A stretch of DNA of 56,104 nt from an uncultured Saprospiraceae bacterium (GTDB lineage Bacteria; Bacteroidota; Bacteroidia; Chitinophagales; Saprospiraceae), in NCBI GenBank assembly GCA_938002665.1, contig CALLAE010000011.1, positions 1 through 56,104 on the forward strand, given 5' to 3'. Within the stretch, counting starts at the first letter, position 1; every line of letters begins with the position of its first letter. The notes beneath the pieces were generated by a model. That model saw only the letters and a program-made list of their open reading frames with translations, searched no databases and was not told where the DNA came from. Below, piece by piece: positions 8,504 through 17,777 of the stretch. The position numbers were made by a program, and so were the translations under genes.

Positions 8504-10261
8504 CTATCCAGACACTTTAGCCCACACCATCCTTAATACTCCTAAGCTCACCAGCCCAACTACTGCTGCTATTCCCGCTTGAGCAAGGTTGCCTAGCAAC
8601 AAATAGCCAAGGCAGAATAACAAAGCATAGATCATAAGTGAGCCGCTGATCATCGCTGTCAACTCAGCACCTAATTTCTGTTCTGGAATAGAGCTATGTG
8701 CTTTTGTATTTACCCTACCCCAGCCCATAGAGAAGGGTCTTATTCTATCATAAAAACTTTGTAGGAGTTTCTGCTCGGTCACAGGTGTAAGGTATGTAAC
8801 CAATACCCACACAATAGTAGTAATGACAACATTGGTGAGCATTTTCTCATAGCTACTCATATCCCCTGTGTATCCTTTCTCCAGATAGACAGCAACTACA
8901 AAAGAAGATACCATGGCTGCTATTTCTGAGTAGGCATTGATACGCCACCAGAACCATCTAAGAATAAAGATGAGACCTGTACCCGCTCCTATCAGAAGTA
9001 TTATACTGAACGCTTGGAGTGCATTAGTCAGTAAAAGTGAAAACAGTGCTGCCAGCACCATCAATGCTACGGTAGCTACTCTCCCTACTCTTACCAATTG
9101 TGCCTCAGAGGCAGCTGGATTAATCGCATTCTTGTACAGGTCATTAGTGATATAAGAGGAGCCCCAGTTTAGATGTGTAGAGATGGTAGACATGAAAGCA
9201 GCAATCAGTGAAGCCACTACTATACCCAAAAGCCCCTTCGGTAAAAAAGTCAGCATAGCAGGGTATGCTAAGTCATCATTTATAATCGATTTGTCTATCT
9301 GAGGAAAGGCGGCTTCGAGACTAGCAAAATCAGGAAACACTATGACTGAGGCCAAAGCGATAAGTATCCATGGCCAAGGCCTCAAAGCATAATGAGCAAG
9401 ATTAAAAAGTAGAGTCGCTGCTAAGGCATTAGATTCGTTTCTGGCTGCCAACATCCTCTGCGCTACATAGCCTCCCCCACCAGGCTCTGCACCCGGATAA
9501 TAGGATGCCCACCATTGTACAGTAAGTGGAATTATAAAGAAAGCCAAGAAAGCATCTTTGTTATCAAAAGACGGTATAAAATCCAACTTTGGCATCACAT
9601 CTTTATGAGCAAGAAGTCCATCCATTCCCCCTACCTGGGGCAGATTGATAATAAAGTAGGCTGCCCATACTGTACCTATCATAGCCAATATAAACTGAAA
9701 CAAGTCTGTAAGTATGATTCCTTTAAGCCCACCCAGTGAAGCATATGCAACTGTGACCACAGAGGCAATCATAATTGTCTGCACGGGAGACAAGCCTAAG
9801 AGCACACTACCTATTTTTATTCCTGCCAGACAGACCGTAGCCATCACTAAGACATTAAAAATAATACCGAGATAAAAAGCTCTGAAAAGTCTGAGGAATC
9901 TAGCTGGTTTCCCACTGTACCTTGCCTCATAAAATTCCAAATCGGTCAGAAAACCTGTTCTTCGCCATAACTTAGAATAGACAAATACTGTAAGCATTCC
10001 TGTCAATAAGAAGGCCCACCAAACCCAATTACCAGAAATACCGTCTTTTCTAACAATGTCCGTAACTAAATTAGGCGTATCAGCGGAAAAAGTAGTCGCT
10101 ACCATAGAGATACCCAATAACCACCAAGGCATATCTCTAGATGATAAGAAAAAGGATGAAGAGCTTTTGCCTGCTTGCTTTGCACTATAAATACCTATAA
10201 CCATCGAAACAACAAAAAATGCAGCAATTATGAACCAGTCTAGAATGTCAAGGTTTACCAT
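8504..10261 (-). CDS. Sodium:solute symporter (SSS/SLC5 family)
   Basis: Integral inner-membrane transporter of 585 residues with roughly 13 hydrophobic helices. It opens with LDWFIIAAFFVVSMVIGIY and a SSRDMPWWLLGISMVATTFSA segment; the R-x-M-x-W-W-x-x-G-x-S-x-x-A-T-x-F-S-A pattern is the hallmark first helix region of SSS proteins. A second recognisable part is ASLIAAFMSTISTHLNWGSSY, typical of the helix lining the Na2 site. It should import an organic solute with Na+. The substrate cannot be read from sequence; sugars, amino acids and carboxylates are all carried by relatives. It is monocistronic and divergent from the DUF5686 gene. Confidence 0.88.
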   Translation of the reverse strand: MVNLDILDWFIIAAFFVVSMVIGIYSAKQAGKSSSSFFLSSRDMPWWLLGISMVATTFSADTPNLVTDIVRKDGISGNWVWWAFLLTGMLTVFVYSKLWRRTGFLTDLEFYEARYSGKPARFLRLFRAFYLGIIFNVLVMATVCLAGIKIGSVLLGLSPVQTIMIASVVTVAYASLGGLKGIILTDLFQFILAMIGTVWAAYFIINLPQVGGMDGLLAHKDVMPKLDFIPSFDNKDAFLAFFIIPLTVQWWASYYPGAEPGGGGYVAQRMLAARNESNALAATLLFNLAHYALRPWPWILIALASVIVFPDFASLEAAFPQIDKSIINDDLAYPAMLTFLPKGLLGIVVASLIAAFMSTISTHLNWGSSYITNDLYKNAINPAASEAQLVRVGRVATVALMVLAALFSLLLTNALQAFSIILLIGAGTGLIFILRWFWWRINAYSEIAAMVSSFVVAVYLEKGYTGDMSSYEKMLTNVVITTIVWVLVTYLTPVTEQKLLQSFYDRIRPFSMGWGRVNTKAHSSIPEQKLGAELTAMISGSLMIYALLFCLGYLLLGNLAQAGIAAVVGLVSLGVLRMVWAKVSG

Positions 10262-10380
10262 GTAGAAATTGAGTTATCCTCTAAAATAGGAATATAATAC
10301 TTCTATGAAAGTATCCGTTTATTAGACAAACTACAAGAATAACTTATAGCAAGAAATATCTGCTTTTAATCCACTAATAG

Positions 10381-10388
10381 TACTTTTG
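10381..10388 (+). promoter_or_regulatory. -7 promoter element of the DUF5686 gene
   Basis: TACTTTTG matches TAnnTTTG exactly and lies 35 nt before the TTG start at 10424. Transcription would begin at about 10395. The same TACTTTTGCAC string precedes dusB. A clear -33 TTG is not visible. Confidence 0.55.
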
Positions 10389-10423
10389 CACCCTCAACTT
10401 TCTTTACTACTAAATCTAATTGA

Positions 10424-13027
10424 TTGGCACTGACTCTTACTTCTAGTTCTATTCCACTTTTTTCTCTAAAAAAACTTTGTTTTATAATTTGTCTTCTGTG
10501 CTACTCTAGTACAACATTTGCCCAAGATCTGACTGTAGTAAAAGGTCGGGTATTCGATGCTAAATCCAAACAGCCCCTCCCTTTTGTAGACGTCACTTTC
10601 AAAGGTACCTATGTAGGTGCCTCTACAGATTTAGATGGTCAGTACAAGATAAAAACTAAAAACCCTTCAGATACTTTGATGGCGACCTTTGTGGGTTACA
10701 AGACCTCTTATAAATTAATCGCTCAAGAAGACCGAAACAGAGTAGATTTTTACCTAGAAGAGGAAGGAATAATGGGTGAAGAAGTAACTATTATCGGTAA
10801 AAAGGCGAAGTACAAAAAGAAGAATAATCCCGCTGTAGAACTTATCCAAAAAGTCATTGCAAACAAAGACAAGAATAGAATTGAATCTCAGGATTATTAT
10901 AATTACGAACAGCATGAAAAAATAGAAATAGACCTCAATAACATCACTCAAGATTTTGTAAATGATAAGAGATTCAAAAACTTCTCCTTTCTATGGAATT
11001 ATCTAGATACCTCTGAAGTAAATGGTAGAACATATCTTCCATTGTTCATGCGAGAGATTCTTTCTACGCATCATTATCAAAAAGAACCTAAGATAGAGAA
11101 GGAGCGGAGAAATGCAGTGAAGATGACAAAGTTCGATGAGTCTATAGATCTCCACACTGTAACTGGTGCAATAGATCTGTTATATGATCCAGTGGATATT
11201 TATGAAAATAGCATCAGTATTTTAGACAATGATTTTCTGAGCCCGCTCGCGCCATGGGGAGTGAATTACTACAGATACTATATCATAGACACCACATATG
11301 TCAATAATCAAAGCGCCATTCACATGGCCTTCATTCCTAGAAACAAAACATTCATAGGCTTTACTGGGGATCTCTATATTTCTAATGATGACAAATACAA
11401 TGTGCTAAAGACCGTCTTAGGTGTGACGAAAGATATAGCACTTAATTTTGTGAGAGATATAAAAGTAGTGCAAGAGTTCAGAGAGCAAGACGGTATCTAC
11501 ATTAAGAACAGAGATGAAATAACGCTAGACATTGCAATCACTGATGGAGGCCTAGGGATGTACGGTAAGAGAAACAGCGTACTAGAGAATTTTACTTTCG
11601 AACCACCAGATGACCCTAACTTATTGACAGGGCTAGGAAGCCTAATAGAAGCAGAGGATGCTTATGAAAAACCAGAAAGCTACTGGTCTGATAATAGGTT
11701 ATCACAACTGACAGAAAAAGAGCAAGGCATCTATGAGATGATAGATACTCTTGTTACCATCCCCACCTACAAAAGACTAGTACTGACCACGAAAATAATA
11801 GCTACAGGATACATCCCAGCTGGGCATATCGACATAGGAGATCTTGGCGCTTTCTTTAGTAATAATGATGTAGAGGGATGGCGATTTAGATTCGGTGGTG
11901 AAACCTCCCACTCTCACTCTTCTAAGTATCAGTTAGAAGCATATGCTGCCTATGGATTAAGAGATAAAAAATTTAAGTACCATGGGGCATTCACCTACTC
12001 ACTGACAGATGACTGGCGGAAAAATCCTAAGAACCTGCTGACTGCATCTTATACCCATGATGTAATTTTTCCTGGACTACAGTTAGAGTTTATAGAGGCT
12101 GATAATTTCTTGACCTCCATAAGAAGAGGGGAAGCCAATCAGATGCTCTTTATGGATAAGTATTCATTGACTTACTTTAATGACACTGACTTTGGTTTTT
12201 ATAAATTAGGAATAGAAAATACTGCTAGGCGGCCTTATGGTTCTATGAAATTCTTAGCTACAAGAGATGGGATGACTAGAAATATATCAGATGTACATAC
12301 AATGGAACTCAATGTAGCGGTAGAGTATTCTCCCAATGCTACCTTTCTTCAAGGCAGAAAAAACAGGGTCCCCGTCATAGATAACGTACCACGTTTTCAA
12401 ATGAGTTACACTGGTGCATTCAAAGGCATTCTGGGTTCTGAACATGCCTATCATAAGTTAGCGCTTATTGCCAAAAAGAGAATTCCATTATCTATCGTAG
12501 GACGATCGCTTGCAGAAATGGAGGTAGGTAAGGTGTTTGCAGGTGATGACCTTCCCTATATTTTACTCTATATTCCTAGGGCAAATCAATCCTACTCTTT
12601 CCAGCGGAACTCATTTAATACAATGAATTTTCTTGAGTTTGCCACTGACCAGTATGTAAGATTCGCATGGCAACATTTCTTTGATGGTTATCTAATAAAT
12701 AGGATTCCACTGATCAGAAAGCTAAACTTAAAAGAAATCTTGACAGCAAAAATTGTATGGGGCTCTTTAACCAATAGACTCAACCCAAGTAACCCAGGCA
12801 ATGAGCATCTCATTCAATTCAACGAGAATGAAAACGGCCAAGCTTTTACGTACCCACTAGAAGGGAACAGACCTTACATAGAATATGGTTTTGGTATCTA
12901 TAACATTCTACGATTTCTGAGATTCGATTTAGTAAAAAGAGCCAATTATCTTGATCATCCCAATGTGGAAAAATTATGGGGGGTAAAGGGTCTAGGATTG
13001 AGAGTCAAGATGAAAGTGGAGTTCTAG
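10424..13027 (+). CDS. DUF5686 outer-membrane protein with CarboxypepD_reg-like domain
   Basis: Secreted or outer-membrane protein of 867 residues. It has a signal peptide (KKLCFIICLLCYSSTTFAQ, cut near residue 34). A carboxypeptidase regulatory-like beta-sandwich spans about residues 37-120, with VKGRVFDAKSKQPLPFVDV and FVGYK. A long DUF5686 region follows, ending in beta-strand-rich sequence with a C-terminal aromatic residue (VKMKVEF), as in outer-membrane barrels. The family is widespread in Bacteroidota but its role is unknown. An in-frame TGA directly precedes the TTG at 10424 and there is no in-frame ATG before about residue 85. The start is therefore non-ATG: this TTG, or possibly CTG or ATT a few codons later. 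A TAnnTTTG element 35 nt upstream supports it. Confidence 0.82.
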   Translation: MALTLTSSSIPLFSLKKLCFIICLLCYSSTTFAQDLTVVKGRVFDAKSKQPLPFVDVTFKGTYVGASTDLDGQYKIKTKNPSDTLMATFVGYKTSYKLIAQEDRNRVDFYLEEEGIMGEEVTIIGKKAKYKKKNNPAVELIQKVIANKDKNRIESQDYYNYEQHEKIEIDLNNITQDFVNDKRFKNFSFLWNYLDTSEVNGRTYLPLFMREILSTHHYQKEPKIEKERRNAVKMTKFDESIDLHTVTGAIDLLYDPVDIYENSISILDNDFLSPLAPWGVNYYRYYIIDTTYVNNQSAIHMAFIPRNKTFIGFTGDLYISNDDKYNVLKTVLGVTKDIALNFVRDIKVVQEFREQDGIYIKNRDEITLDIAITDGGLGMYGKRNSVLENFTFEPPDDPNLLTGLGSLIEAEDAYEKPESYWSDNRLSQLTEKEQGIYEMIDTLVTIPTYKRLVLTTKIIATGYIPAGHIDIGDLGAFFSNNDVEGWRFRFGGETSHSHSSKYQLEAYAAYGLRDKKFKYHGAFTYSLTDDWRKNPKNLLTASYTHDVIFPGLQLEFIEADNFLTSIRRGEANQMLFMDKYSLTYFNDTDFGFYKLGIENTARRPYGSMKFLATRDGMTRNISDVHTMELNVAVEYSPNATFLQGRKNRVPVIDNVPRFQMSYTGAFKGILGSEHAYHKLALIAKKRIPLSIVGRSLAEMEVGKVFAGDDLPYILLYIPRANQSYSFQRNSFNTMNFLEFATDQYVRFAWQHFFDGYLINRIPLIRKLNLKEILTAKIVWGSLTNRLNPSNPGNEHLIQFNENENGQAFTYPLEGNRPYIEYGFGIYNILRFLRFDLVKRANYLDHPNVEKLWGVKGLGLRVKMKVEF

Positions 13028-13066
13028 GATATTGTCGGCTGCAGCTTGTGACAAAAAGAAAAAATC

Positions 13067-14491
13067 CTACTGCTTCACTTCTAGGCCGAGCTTTTCTCCC
13101 TCCCCCAGCATAAAAGCGTAGGCTGCATCATAGTCATTTGGTATAAGGCCGTCTAATATACCTTCTCTGATACTATCTTTAATAACGCCTACCTCTCTGC
13201 TAGGCTTGAGACCAAAGGTTTTCATTATAATCTCTCCTGTAATAGGTGGCTGCCAGTTTCTGATTTCATCTTTTACCTCAACTTCTTTAAGCTTGACTTT
13301 CACTTTCTCGTAGTTCTCTTTTATTCTTTTAACCTTGGCTGCATTTTTAGAGGTGATATCTGCTTTACATAACATCATCAGGTCATCTATATCATCACCT
13401 GCATCGAAGAGAAGTCTTCGCATGGCAGAATCTGTTATGTCCGCATTAGTCAGTGAGATGGGACGCAGATGCAGTCGTACTAATTTTTGGACATATTTCA
13501 TTTTGCTGTCTAAAGGAAGTTTTAGCCTCTTGAAAATCTTAGGGACCCATCTTGCTCCCACGACTTCATGGCCATGAAAGGTCCAGCCTTGTTCTTTAGA
13601 AAATCGCTTAGTAGGCGGCTTAGCTATATCATGCAAGATAGCTGCCCATCTCAGCCACAGATCTTCTGTATCCATAGCCAAGTTATCTAGCACCTGTAAG
13701 GTATGATAGTAATTATCCTTGTGGCCTATTCCATTGATAACCTCTACGCCTCTCAGTTTCTCAAACTCCGGCAGCACAAGTTCTAGGAGTCCACATTCAG
13801 ACATCATATCTAATCCACGAGAAGGGATAGGAGATACTATCATCTTATTCATCTCCGTGATAATCCTTTCCATGGAGACGATCCTCATCCTATCCTTATT
13901 AGCCTTGATACCTTCTAAGGTTTCGGGATGGATGTCATAATCAAGCTGTGTTGCAAACCTAATAGCCCTCATCATTCTGAGTGGATCATCAGAGAAGGTT
14001 TGCCCAGGAGCAAGAGGTGTACGTATAATTCTTTTAGACAAGTCAGCCCTCCCATCAAAAGGATCTAAGAGCTCTCCGAAGTTATCTTCGTTAAGTGCGA
14101 CAGCCATGGCATTAATAGTGAAGTCTCTCCTGTTCTGATCATCTTCTAATGTTCCTGCTTTCACTTCAGGCTTTCTAGAGTCATCACTATATGATTCCTT
14201 TCTAGCCCCGACAAACTCTATCTCTAGCCCCTCTACCTTTATCATAGCCGTCCCAAATCTTTTGAAGACCACCACAGGACTATCCAGTTCTAGCAGCTCA
14301 GAAACCCCTTGCGCCAGCTTTATCCCATCGCCTACACAGACCACATCTATGTCTTTATTATAAGAAGGCCTATTGATCAGTCTGTCTCTGACGAGTCCGC
14401 CTACTACATAAGTAGGATAGCCTAGGGCATCTCCTACCTCACCTATTTTTCTGACGATAGGTAATTCTTCTTCGTAAAAGAAAAATTCCAT
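13067..14491 (-). CDS. cca: CCA-adding tRNA nucleotidyltransferase with HD domain
   Basis: Adds or repairs the 3' CCA end of tRNAs in the cytoplasm. Class II nucleotidyltransferase motifs are plain: GGLVRD (residues 31-36), the catalytic DID at 47-49 and RRDFTINAMA at 121-130, which continues into the LLDPFDGRADL segment. A C-terminal HD phosphohydrolase domain follows, with HTLQVLDN and ILHDIAKPPTK. The length of 474 residues fits HD-containing bacterial enzymes. The gene starts two bases after the dusB stop, so it is very likely co-transcribed with that other tRNA-maturation gene. It converges with the DUF5686 gene over a 39-bp gap. Confidence 0.93.
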   Translation of the reverse strand: MEFFFYEEELPIVRKIGEVGDALGYPTYVVGGLVRDRLINRPSYNKDIDVVCVGDGIKLAQGVSELLELDSPVVVFKRFGTAMIKVEGLEIEFVGARKESYSDDSRKPEVKAGTLEDDQNRRDFTINAMAVALNEDNFGELLDPFDGRADLSKRIIRTPLAPGQTFSDDPLRMMRAIRFATQLDYDIHPETLEGIKANKDRMRIVSMERIITEMNKMIVSPIPSRGLDMMSECGLLELVLPEFEKLRGVEVINGIGHKDNYYHTLQVLDNLAMDTEDLWLRWAAILHDIAKPPTKRFSKEQGWTFHGHEVVGARWVPKIFKRLKLPLDSKMKYVQKLVRLHLRPISLTNADITDSAMRRLLFDAGDDIDDLMMLCKADITSKNAAKVKRIKENYEKVKVKLKEVEVKDEIRNWQPPITGEIIMKTFGLKPSREVGVIKDSIREGILDGLIPNDYDAAYAFMLGEGEKLGLEVKQ

Positions 14492-14493
14492 GT

Positions 14494-15492
14494 CTATGCT
14501 GGGATTAATTGATCTGTGGAATAATAGGCATATAGCTCATCCAGAATTTCGTTGAGAGTACCTGGATCATATTCTGTAACAAGACGAGAACGGAATTGCT
14601 TGACATTTCTCAGCCCGCGGAAATAGTTAGTGTAGTGCCTGCGCATCTCTACTACACCTAATCTTTCCCCTTTCCATTCTATGGATCTAGTGAGATGTTC
14701 CCTAGCAGCTTCTACCCTTTCCTTCAGAGTAGGTGGATCTATGAGCTTGCCAGTCTCAAGGAAGGTTTTTACCTCTCTAAAGATCCATGGGTTTCCTATA
14801 CTTCCCCTTCCTATCATGATACCATCCACTCCATATCTATTTTTATATTCGAGGGCCTTTTGAGGACTATTAATATCACCATTACCGAAGATAGGAATGT
14901 GCATCCGAGGGTTGTCTTTTATATTACCTATACGTGTCCAGTCAGCCTCGCCCTTATACATTTGCTTTCTCGTTCGGCCATGAATAGATAGTGCCTTGAT
15001 ACCGACATCCTGTAGTCGCTCTGCTACGTCTTCTATCTGTATGGTGTTGTCATCCCACCCCAGTCTTGTCTTGACTGTGACTGGCAGATTAGTGGACTTG
15101 ACGATGGCCTCCGTCAGACGGACCATTCTGGGAATGTCTTGAAGAATACCTGCACCTGCCATTTTGCAGACTACTTTCTTTACAGGGCACCCAAAATTGA
15201 TATCCAAGACTTCTGGCTGAGCTTCCTCCACTATTTCTGCTGCTCTCCGCATAGAATCCATCTCAGCACCGAAGATCTGAATACCTACAGGTCTTTCATC
15301 ATCATAGATATCTAATTTTTGGACACTTTTATGAGCATCCCTAATGAGCCCCTCCACTGAAATGAATTCAGTATACATCATATCACAACCCTGCTTTTTA
15401 CATAAGGCCCTAAAAGGCGGATCGCTTACATCCTCCATGGGAGCGAGTAATAGTGGGAATTCGCCTAGTTCTAGATTTCCAATCTTCACCAT
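14494..15492 (-). CDS. dusB: tRNA-dihydrouridine synthase B
   Basis: FMN-dependent reductase that converts uridine to dihydrouridine in tRNA D-loops. The N-terminus VKIGNLELGEFPLLLAPMED is typical of DusB/NifR3. Other motifs are DINFGCPVKKVVCKMAGAG, with the catalytic Cys109, then VTVKTRLGWDD, IHGRTRKQMYKGEADW and IFGNGDI, with GIMIGRGSIGNPW binding the FMN phosphate. The 332-residue length is normal. It is the first gene of a dusB-cca operon. An exact -7 element ends only five bases before the ATG, implying an mRNA with almost no leader. Confidence 0.94.
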   Translation of the reverse strand: MVKIGNLELGEFPLLLAPMEDVSDPPFRALCKKQGCDMMYTEFISVEGLIRDAHKSVQKLDIYDDERPVGIQIFGAEMDSMRRAAEIVEEAQPEVLDINFGCPVKKVVCKMAGAGILQDIPRMVRLTEAIVKSTNLPVTVKTRLGWDDNTIQIEDVAERLQDVGIKALSIHGRTRKQMYKGEADWTRIGNIKDNPRMHIPIFGNGDINSPQKALEYKNRYGVDGIMIGRGSIGNPWIFREVKTFLETGKLIDPPTLKERVEAAREHLTRSIEWKGERLGVVEMRRHYTNYFRGLRNVKQFRSRLVTEYDPGTLNEILDELYAYYSTDQLIPA

Positions 15493-15496
15493 AGTG

Positions 15497-15504
15497 CAAA
15501 AGTA
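15497..15504 (-). promoter_or_regulatory. -7 promoter element of dusB-cca
   Basis: On the minus strand TACTTTTG matches TAnnTTTG exactly and is followed by CACT and then the dusB ATG. If transcription starts about 5-7 nt after the element, the mRNA is leaderless or nearly so. Confidence 0.55.
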
Positions 15505-15574
15505 AAGGGTATTTAGTTATTTTGGGCGATAACGACAGCTCAATTAGCTAGACTGGCATTTAAAAATACATCAT

Positions 15575-16123
15575 ATGAAAATCTACCTCGCAATATTGAT
15601 CAGTCTCATTAGCCTGGAACTTATTGCTCAAAAACATAATATGCAAAAGACAATACATGATTTTACAGTGTTAGACATAGAAGGAAAAGACTATCCTCTA
15701 GCTCAATTAAAAGGAAAAAAAGTTATGATAGTGAATACGGCCTCCAAATGTGGGCTTACTCCGCAGTATGAAGAATTGCAATCATTATATGAATCCTTTA
15801 AAGAAGACGGGCTAGTCATTATAGGCTTTCCTGCTAATAACTTTATGGGCCAAGAACCTGGCGACGAAAAAGAAATTGCAGCATTTTGTCAGGCTAATTA
15901 TGGCGTTACCTTCCCTATGATGTCTAAGATAGAGGTGATAGGGGACGAGCAGCACGAGCTATACAAATACTTAACATCCAAGTCACTGAATGGCGTAGAA
16001 GACTCCGAAGTACAATGGAATTTCCAGAAGTACTTGATAGATGCTTCTGGCAAAATAGCCAAAGTAATAGGACCTAAAACAAGCCCTAAGGATTCTGAGA
16101 TTATAGGCTGGCTCAAGTCCTAA
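15575..16123 (+). CDS. Cysteine-type glutathione/thioredoxin peroxidase, exported
   Basis: Reduces hydroperoxides. The family motifs are intact: NTASKCGLTPQY with peroxidatic Cys59, FPANNFMGQEP with Gln93, and VQWNFQKYLID with Trp148. Cys105 in AAFCQANYG sits where thioredoxin-dependent members keep the resolving cysteine, so thioredoxin is the likely reductant. The first ~19 residues (MKIYLAILISLISLELIAQ) look like a signal peptide, suggesting a periplasmic protein. A cytoplasmic form from Met23 is possible. The gene is divergent from dusB and converges with nhaB with only two bases between the stops. Confidence 0.9.
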   Translation: MKIYLAILISLISLELIAQKHNMQKTIHDFTVLDIEGKDYPLAQLKGKKVMIVNTASKCGLTPQYEELQSLYESFKEDGLVIIGFPANNFMGQEPGDEKEIAAFCQANYGVTFPMMSKIEVIGDEQHELYKYLTSKSLNGVEDSEVQWNFQKYLIDASGKIAKVIGPKTSPKDSEIIGWLKS

Positions 16124-16125
16124 GT

Positions 16126-17595
16126 CTACAATAGATACATTACGCCTATTAGGCCCACTGTCCCGAGTACTATCGTATAAGGGAAAGCCATTTTCACCAT
16201 TTTCATATATGAAAGGTTGATAAGTGGAGCTAAAGCAGAGGTGAGTAAGAAGAGGAAAGCCGCTTGGCCATTAGGCGTTGCAACACTTGGAAGATTGGTT
16301 CCAGTGTTTATTGCTATGGCTATTTTCTCATATTGATCTCGAGTGAGGCCACCATTTTCAAAAACTTGTGCGACTTCACCCATGTACACTGTAGCCACAA
16401 AGACATTATCGCTGATCATAGAAAGTAGCCCATTAGCGAGATAGAACATAGCAGGCTGCTGACTCGCCTCTAAGTCTAGTGCCCATTGTATAATAGGTGT
16501 AAATAAATGCTGATCATGTATCATCGCCACGATAACAAAGAATACAACTAAAAGTGCTGTAAAGGGCAAGGCTTCTTCAAAGGCTTTGCCTAGAGAATGC
16601 TCTTCTGTTATTCCCATGAAAGCCGTCTGAATAATAATCAATCCTAGACCTATAAGCCCCACAGAGGCAACGTGGAGCGCGAGGGCAGCTATCAGTAGAA
16701 TACCAGAAACAGCTTGCACGATCAGATTATACTTTTCACGAGCAGTTCTATTTCTATCTTCTTCTTCAGTATAATTTTCAATTATCTTCCTGGCCACTTC
16801 AGGTAGCTTAGTACCATAATCAAACCAACCAGTTATTTCTAAAAGGATAGTAGTTATAAGACCACATACTAATACAGGCATTGTTACAGGAACCATTTTA
16901 GTAAAGAAAGTTATGAAGTCCCAACCCATGGTATTGGAAATCAATAAATTCTGAGGCTCCCCTACCTGTGTACATACACCTCCTAGCGCAGTACCCACTA
17001 TACCATGCATCACAAGAGACCTAAGAAATGATCTAAACTGTTCTAAGGTTTCTCCACTCAGTTCCTTTCTATCCAGGACACCACTATCATCATAATCTGC
17101 AGAACTAGAGTGAATCTTATGATATACACCATAGAAACCTACTGCTACACTTATGAGTACTGCAGTAACGGTTAGTGCATCTAAAAAAGCAGATAAGAAA
17201 GCACCTAGAAATACAAAGAGAAAAGAGAGTACGACCTTGGATCTAATCTTAGTAAAGGCTTTACTGAAGATGTACATCAGTAAGGGCTTCATAAAGTATA
17301 TACCAGCCACCATAAAGACTAGTAAAAGAATCACTTCTAGATTATGCTCTATCTCTGCAAATGCATGCTTAGGAGTTGTAAGCTTGAGGATTAAGGCTTG
17401 TATGGCTAATAATCCACCTGACTGAAGGGGGTAGCACTTTAAAGCCATCGCAAGAGTAAATATAAATTCCAGTATAAAGACCCAGGCTGTTATCATAGGA
17501 CCTACAGTATAGAGTAGTACTATGTTAAGCAAAAGAAATCCTAAGATTGTGTATTTGTACCAATTAGGGCTATTGCCTAGAAATGACTTAAACAT
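16126..17595 (-). CDS. nhaB: Na+/H+ antiporter NhaB
   Basis: Inner-membrane antiporter of 489 residues that exports Na+ in exchange for protons. The N-terminal half resembles E. coli NhaB closely: [25 protein letters not shown], a [19 protein letters not shown] run and a [27 protein letters not shown] stretch. [14 protein letters not shown] and the late [29 protein letters not shown] also match. An exact -7 element lies about 50 bp upstream. It fits the other sodium-linked genes of the window (oadGAB and the SSS symporter). Confidence 0.93.
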   Translation of the reverse strand: MFKSFLGNSPNWYKYTILGFLLLNIVLLYTVGPMITAWVFILEFIFTLAMALKCYPLQSGGLLAIQALILKLTTPKHAFAEIEHNLEVILLLVFMVAGIYFMKPLLMYIFSKAFTKIRSKVVLSFLFVFLGAFLSAFLDALTVTAVLISVAVGFYGVYHKIHSSSADYDDSGVLDRKELSGETLEQFRSFLRSLVMHGIVGTALGGVCTQVGEPQNLLISNTMGWDFITFFTKMVPVTMPVLVCGLITTILLEITGWFDYGTKLPEVARKIIENYTEEEDRNRTAREKYNLIVQAVSGILLIAALALHVASVGLIGLGLIIIQTAFMGITEEHSLGKAFEEALPFTALLVVFFVIVAMIHDQHLFTPIIQWALDLEASQQPAMFYLANGLLSMISDNVFVATVYMGEVAQVFENGGLTRDQYEKIAIAINTGTNLPSVATPNGQAAFLFLLTSALAPLINLSYMKMVKMAFPYTIVLGTVGLIGVMYLL

Positions 17596-17646
17596 GAGTT
17601 ATGGTTATAAGACTTTACAGTCGTGATTTCGTTTAAATTTTCGGCA

Positions 17647-17654
17647 CAAAATTA
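17647..17654 (-). promoter_or_regulatory. -7 promoter element of nhaB
   Basis: The minus strand reads TAATTTTG, an exact TAnnTTTG match, giving a leader of roughly 45 nt to the nhaB ATG. No -33 TTG is evident. Confidence 0.5.
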
Positions 17655-17714
17655 AATTATTATAGCATCTAACCTTAGATATACCTGCGGAAAATCATAT
17701 ATACAAGGAATAAT

Positions 17715-17757
17715 AAAAAAAAGCAGTACTCTTTATAAAGAATACTGCTTTTTTTCA
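17715..17757. terminator. Terminator of the 1632-residue T9SS gene
   Basis: AAAAAAAGCAGTA and TACTGCTTTTTTT pair, with an inner TCTTTATAAAGA palindrome separated by one mismatch. A and T tracts on both sides suit both directions. It lies just past the stop of the 1632-residue T9SS gene and upstream of nhaB. Confidence 0.85.
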
Positions 17758-17777
17758 TGTATCTGAAAAATAAGATC

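Noticed and set aside
13028-13066. Terminator between the DUF5686 gene and cca
   Set aside because: TTGTC ... GACAA with an inner GCTGCAGC can pair only imperfectly and lacks a clear T tract, so I do not list it as a feature.
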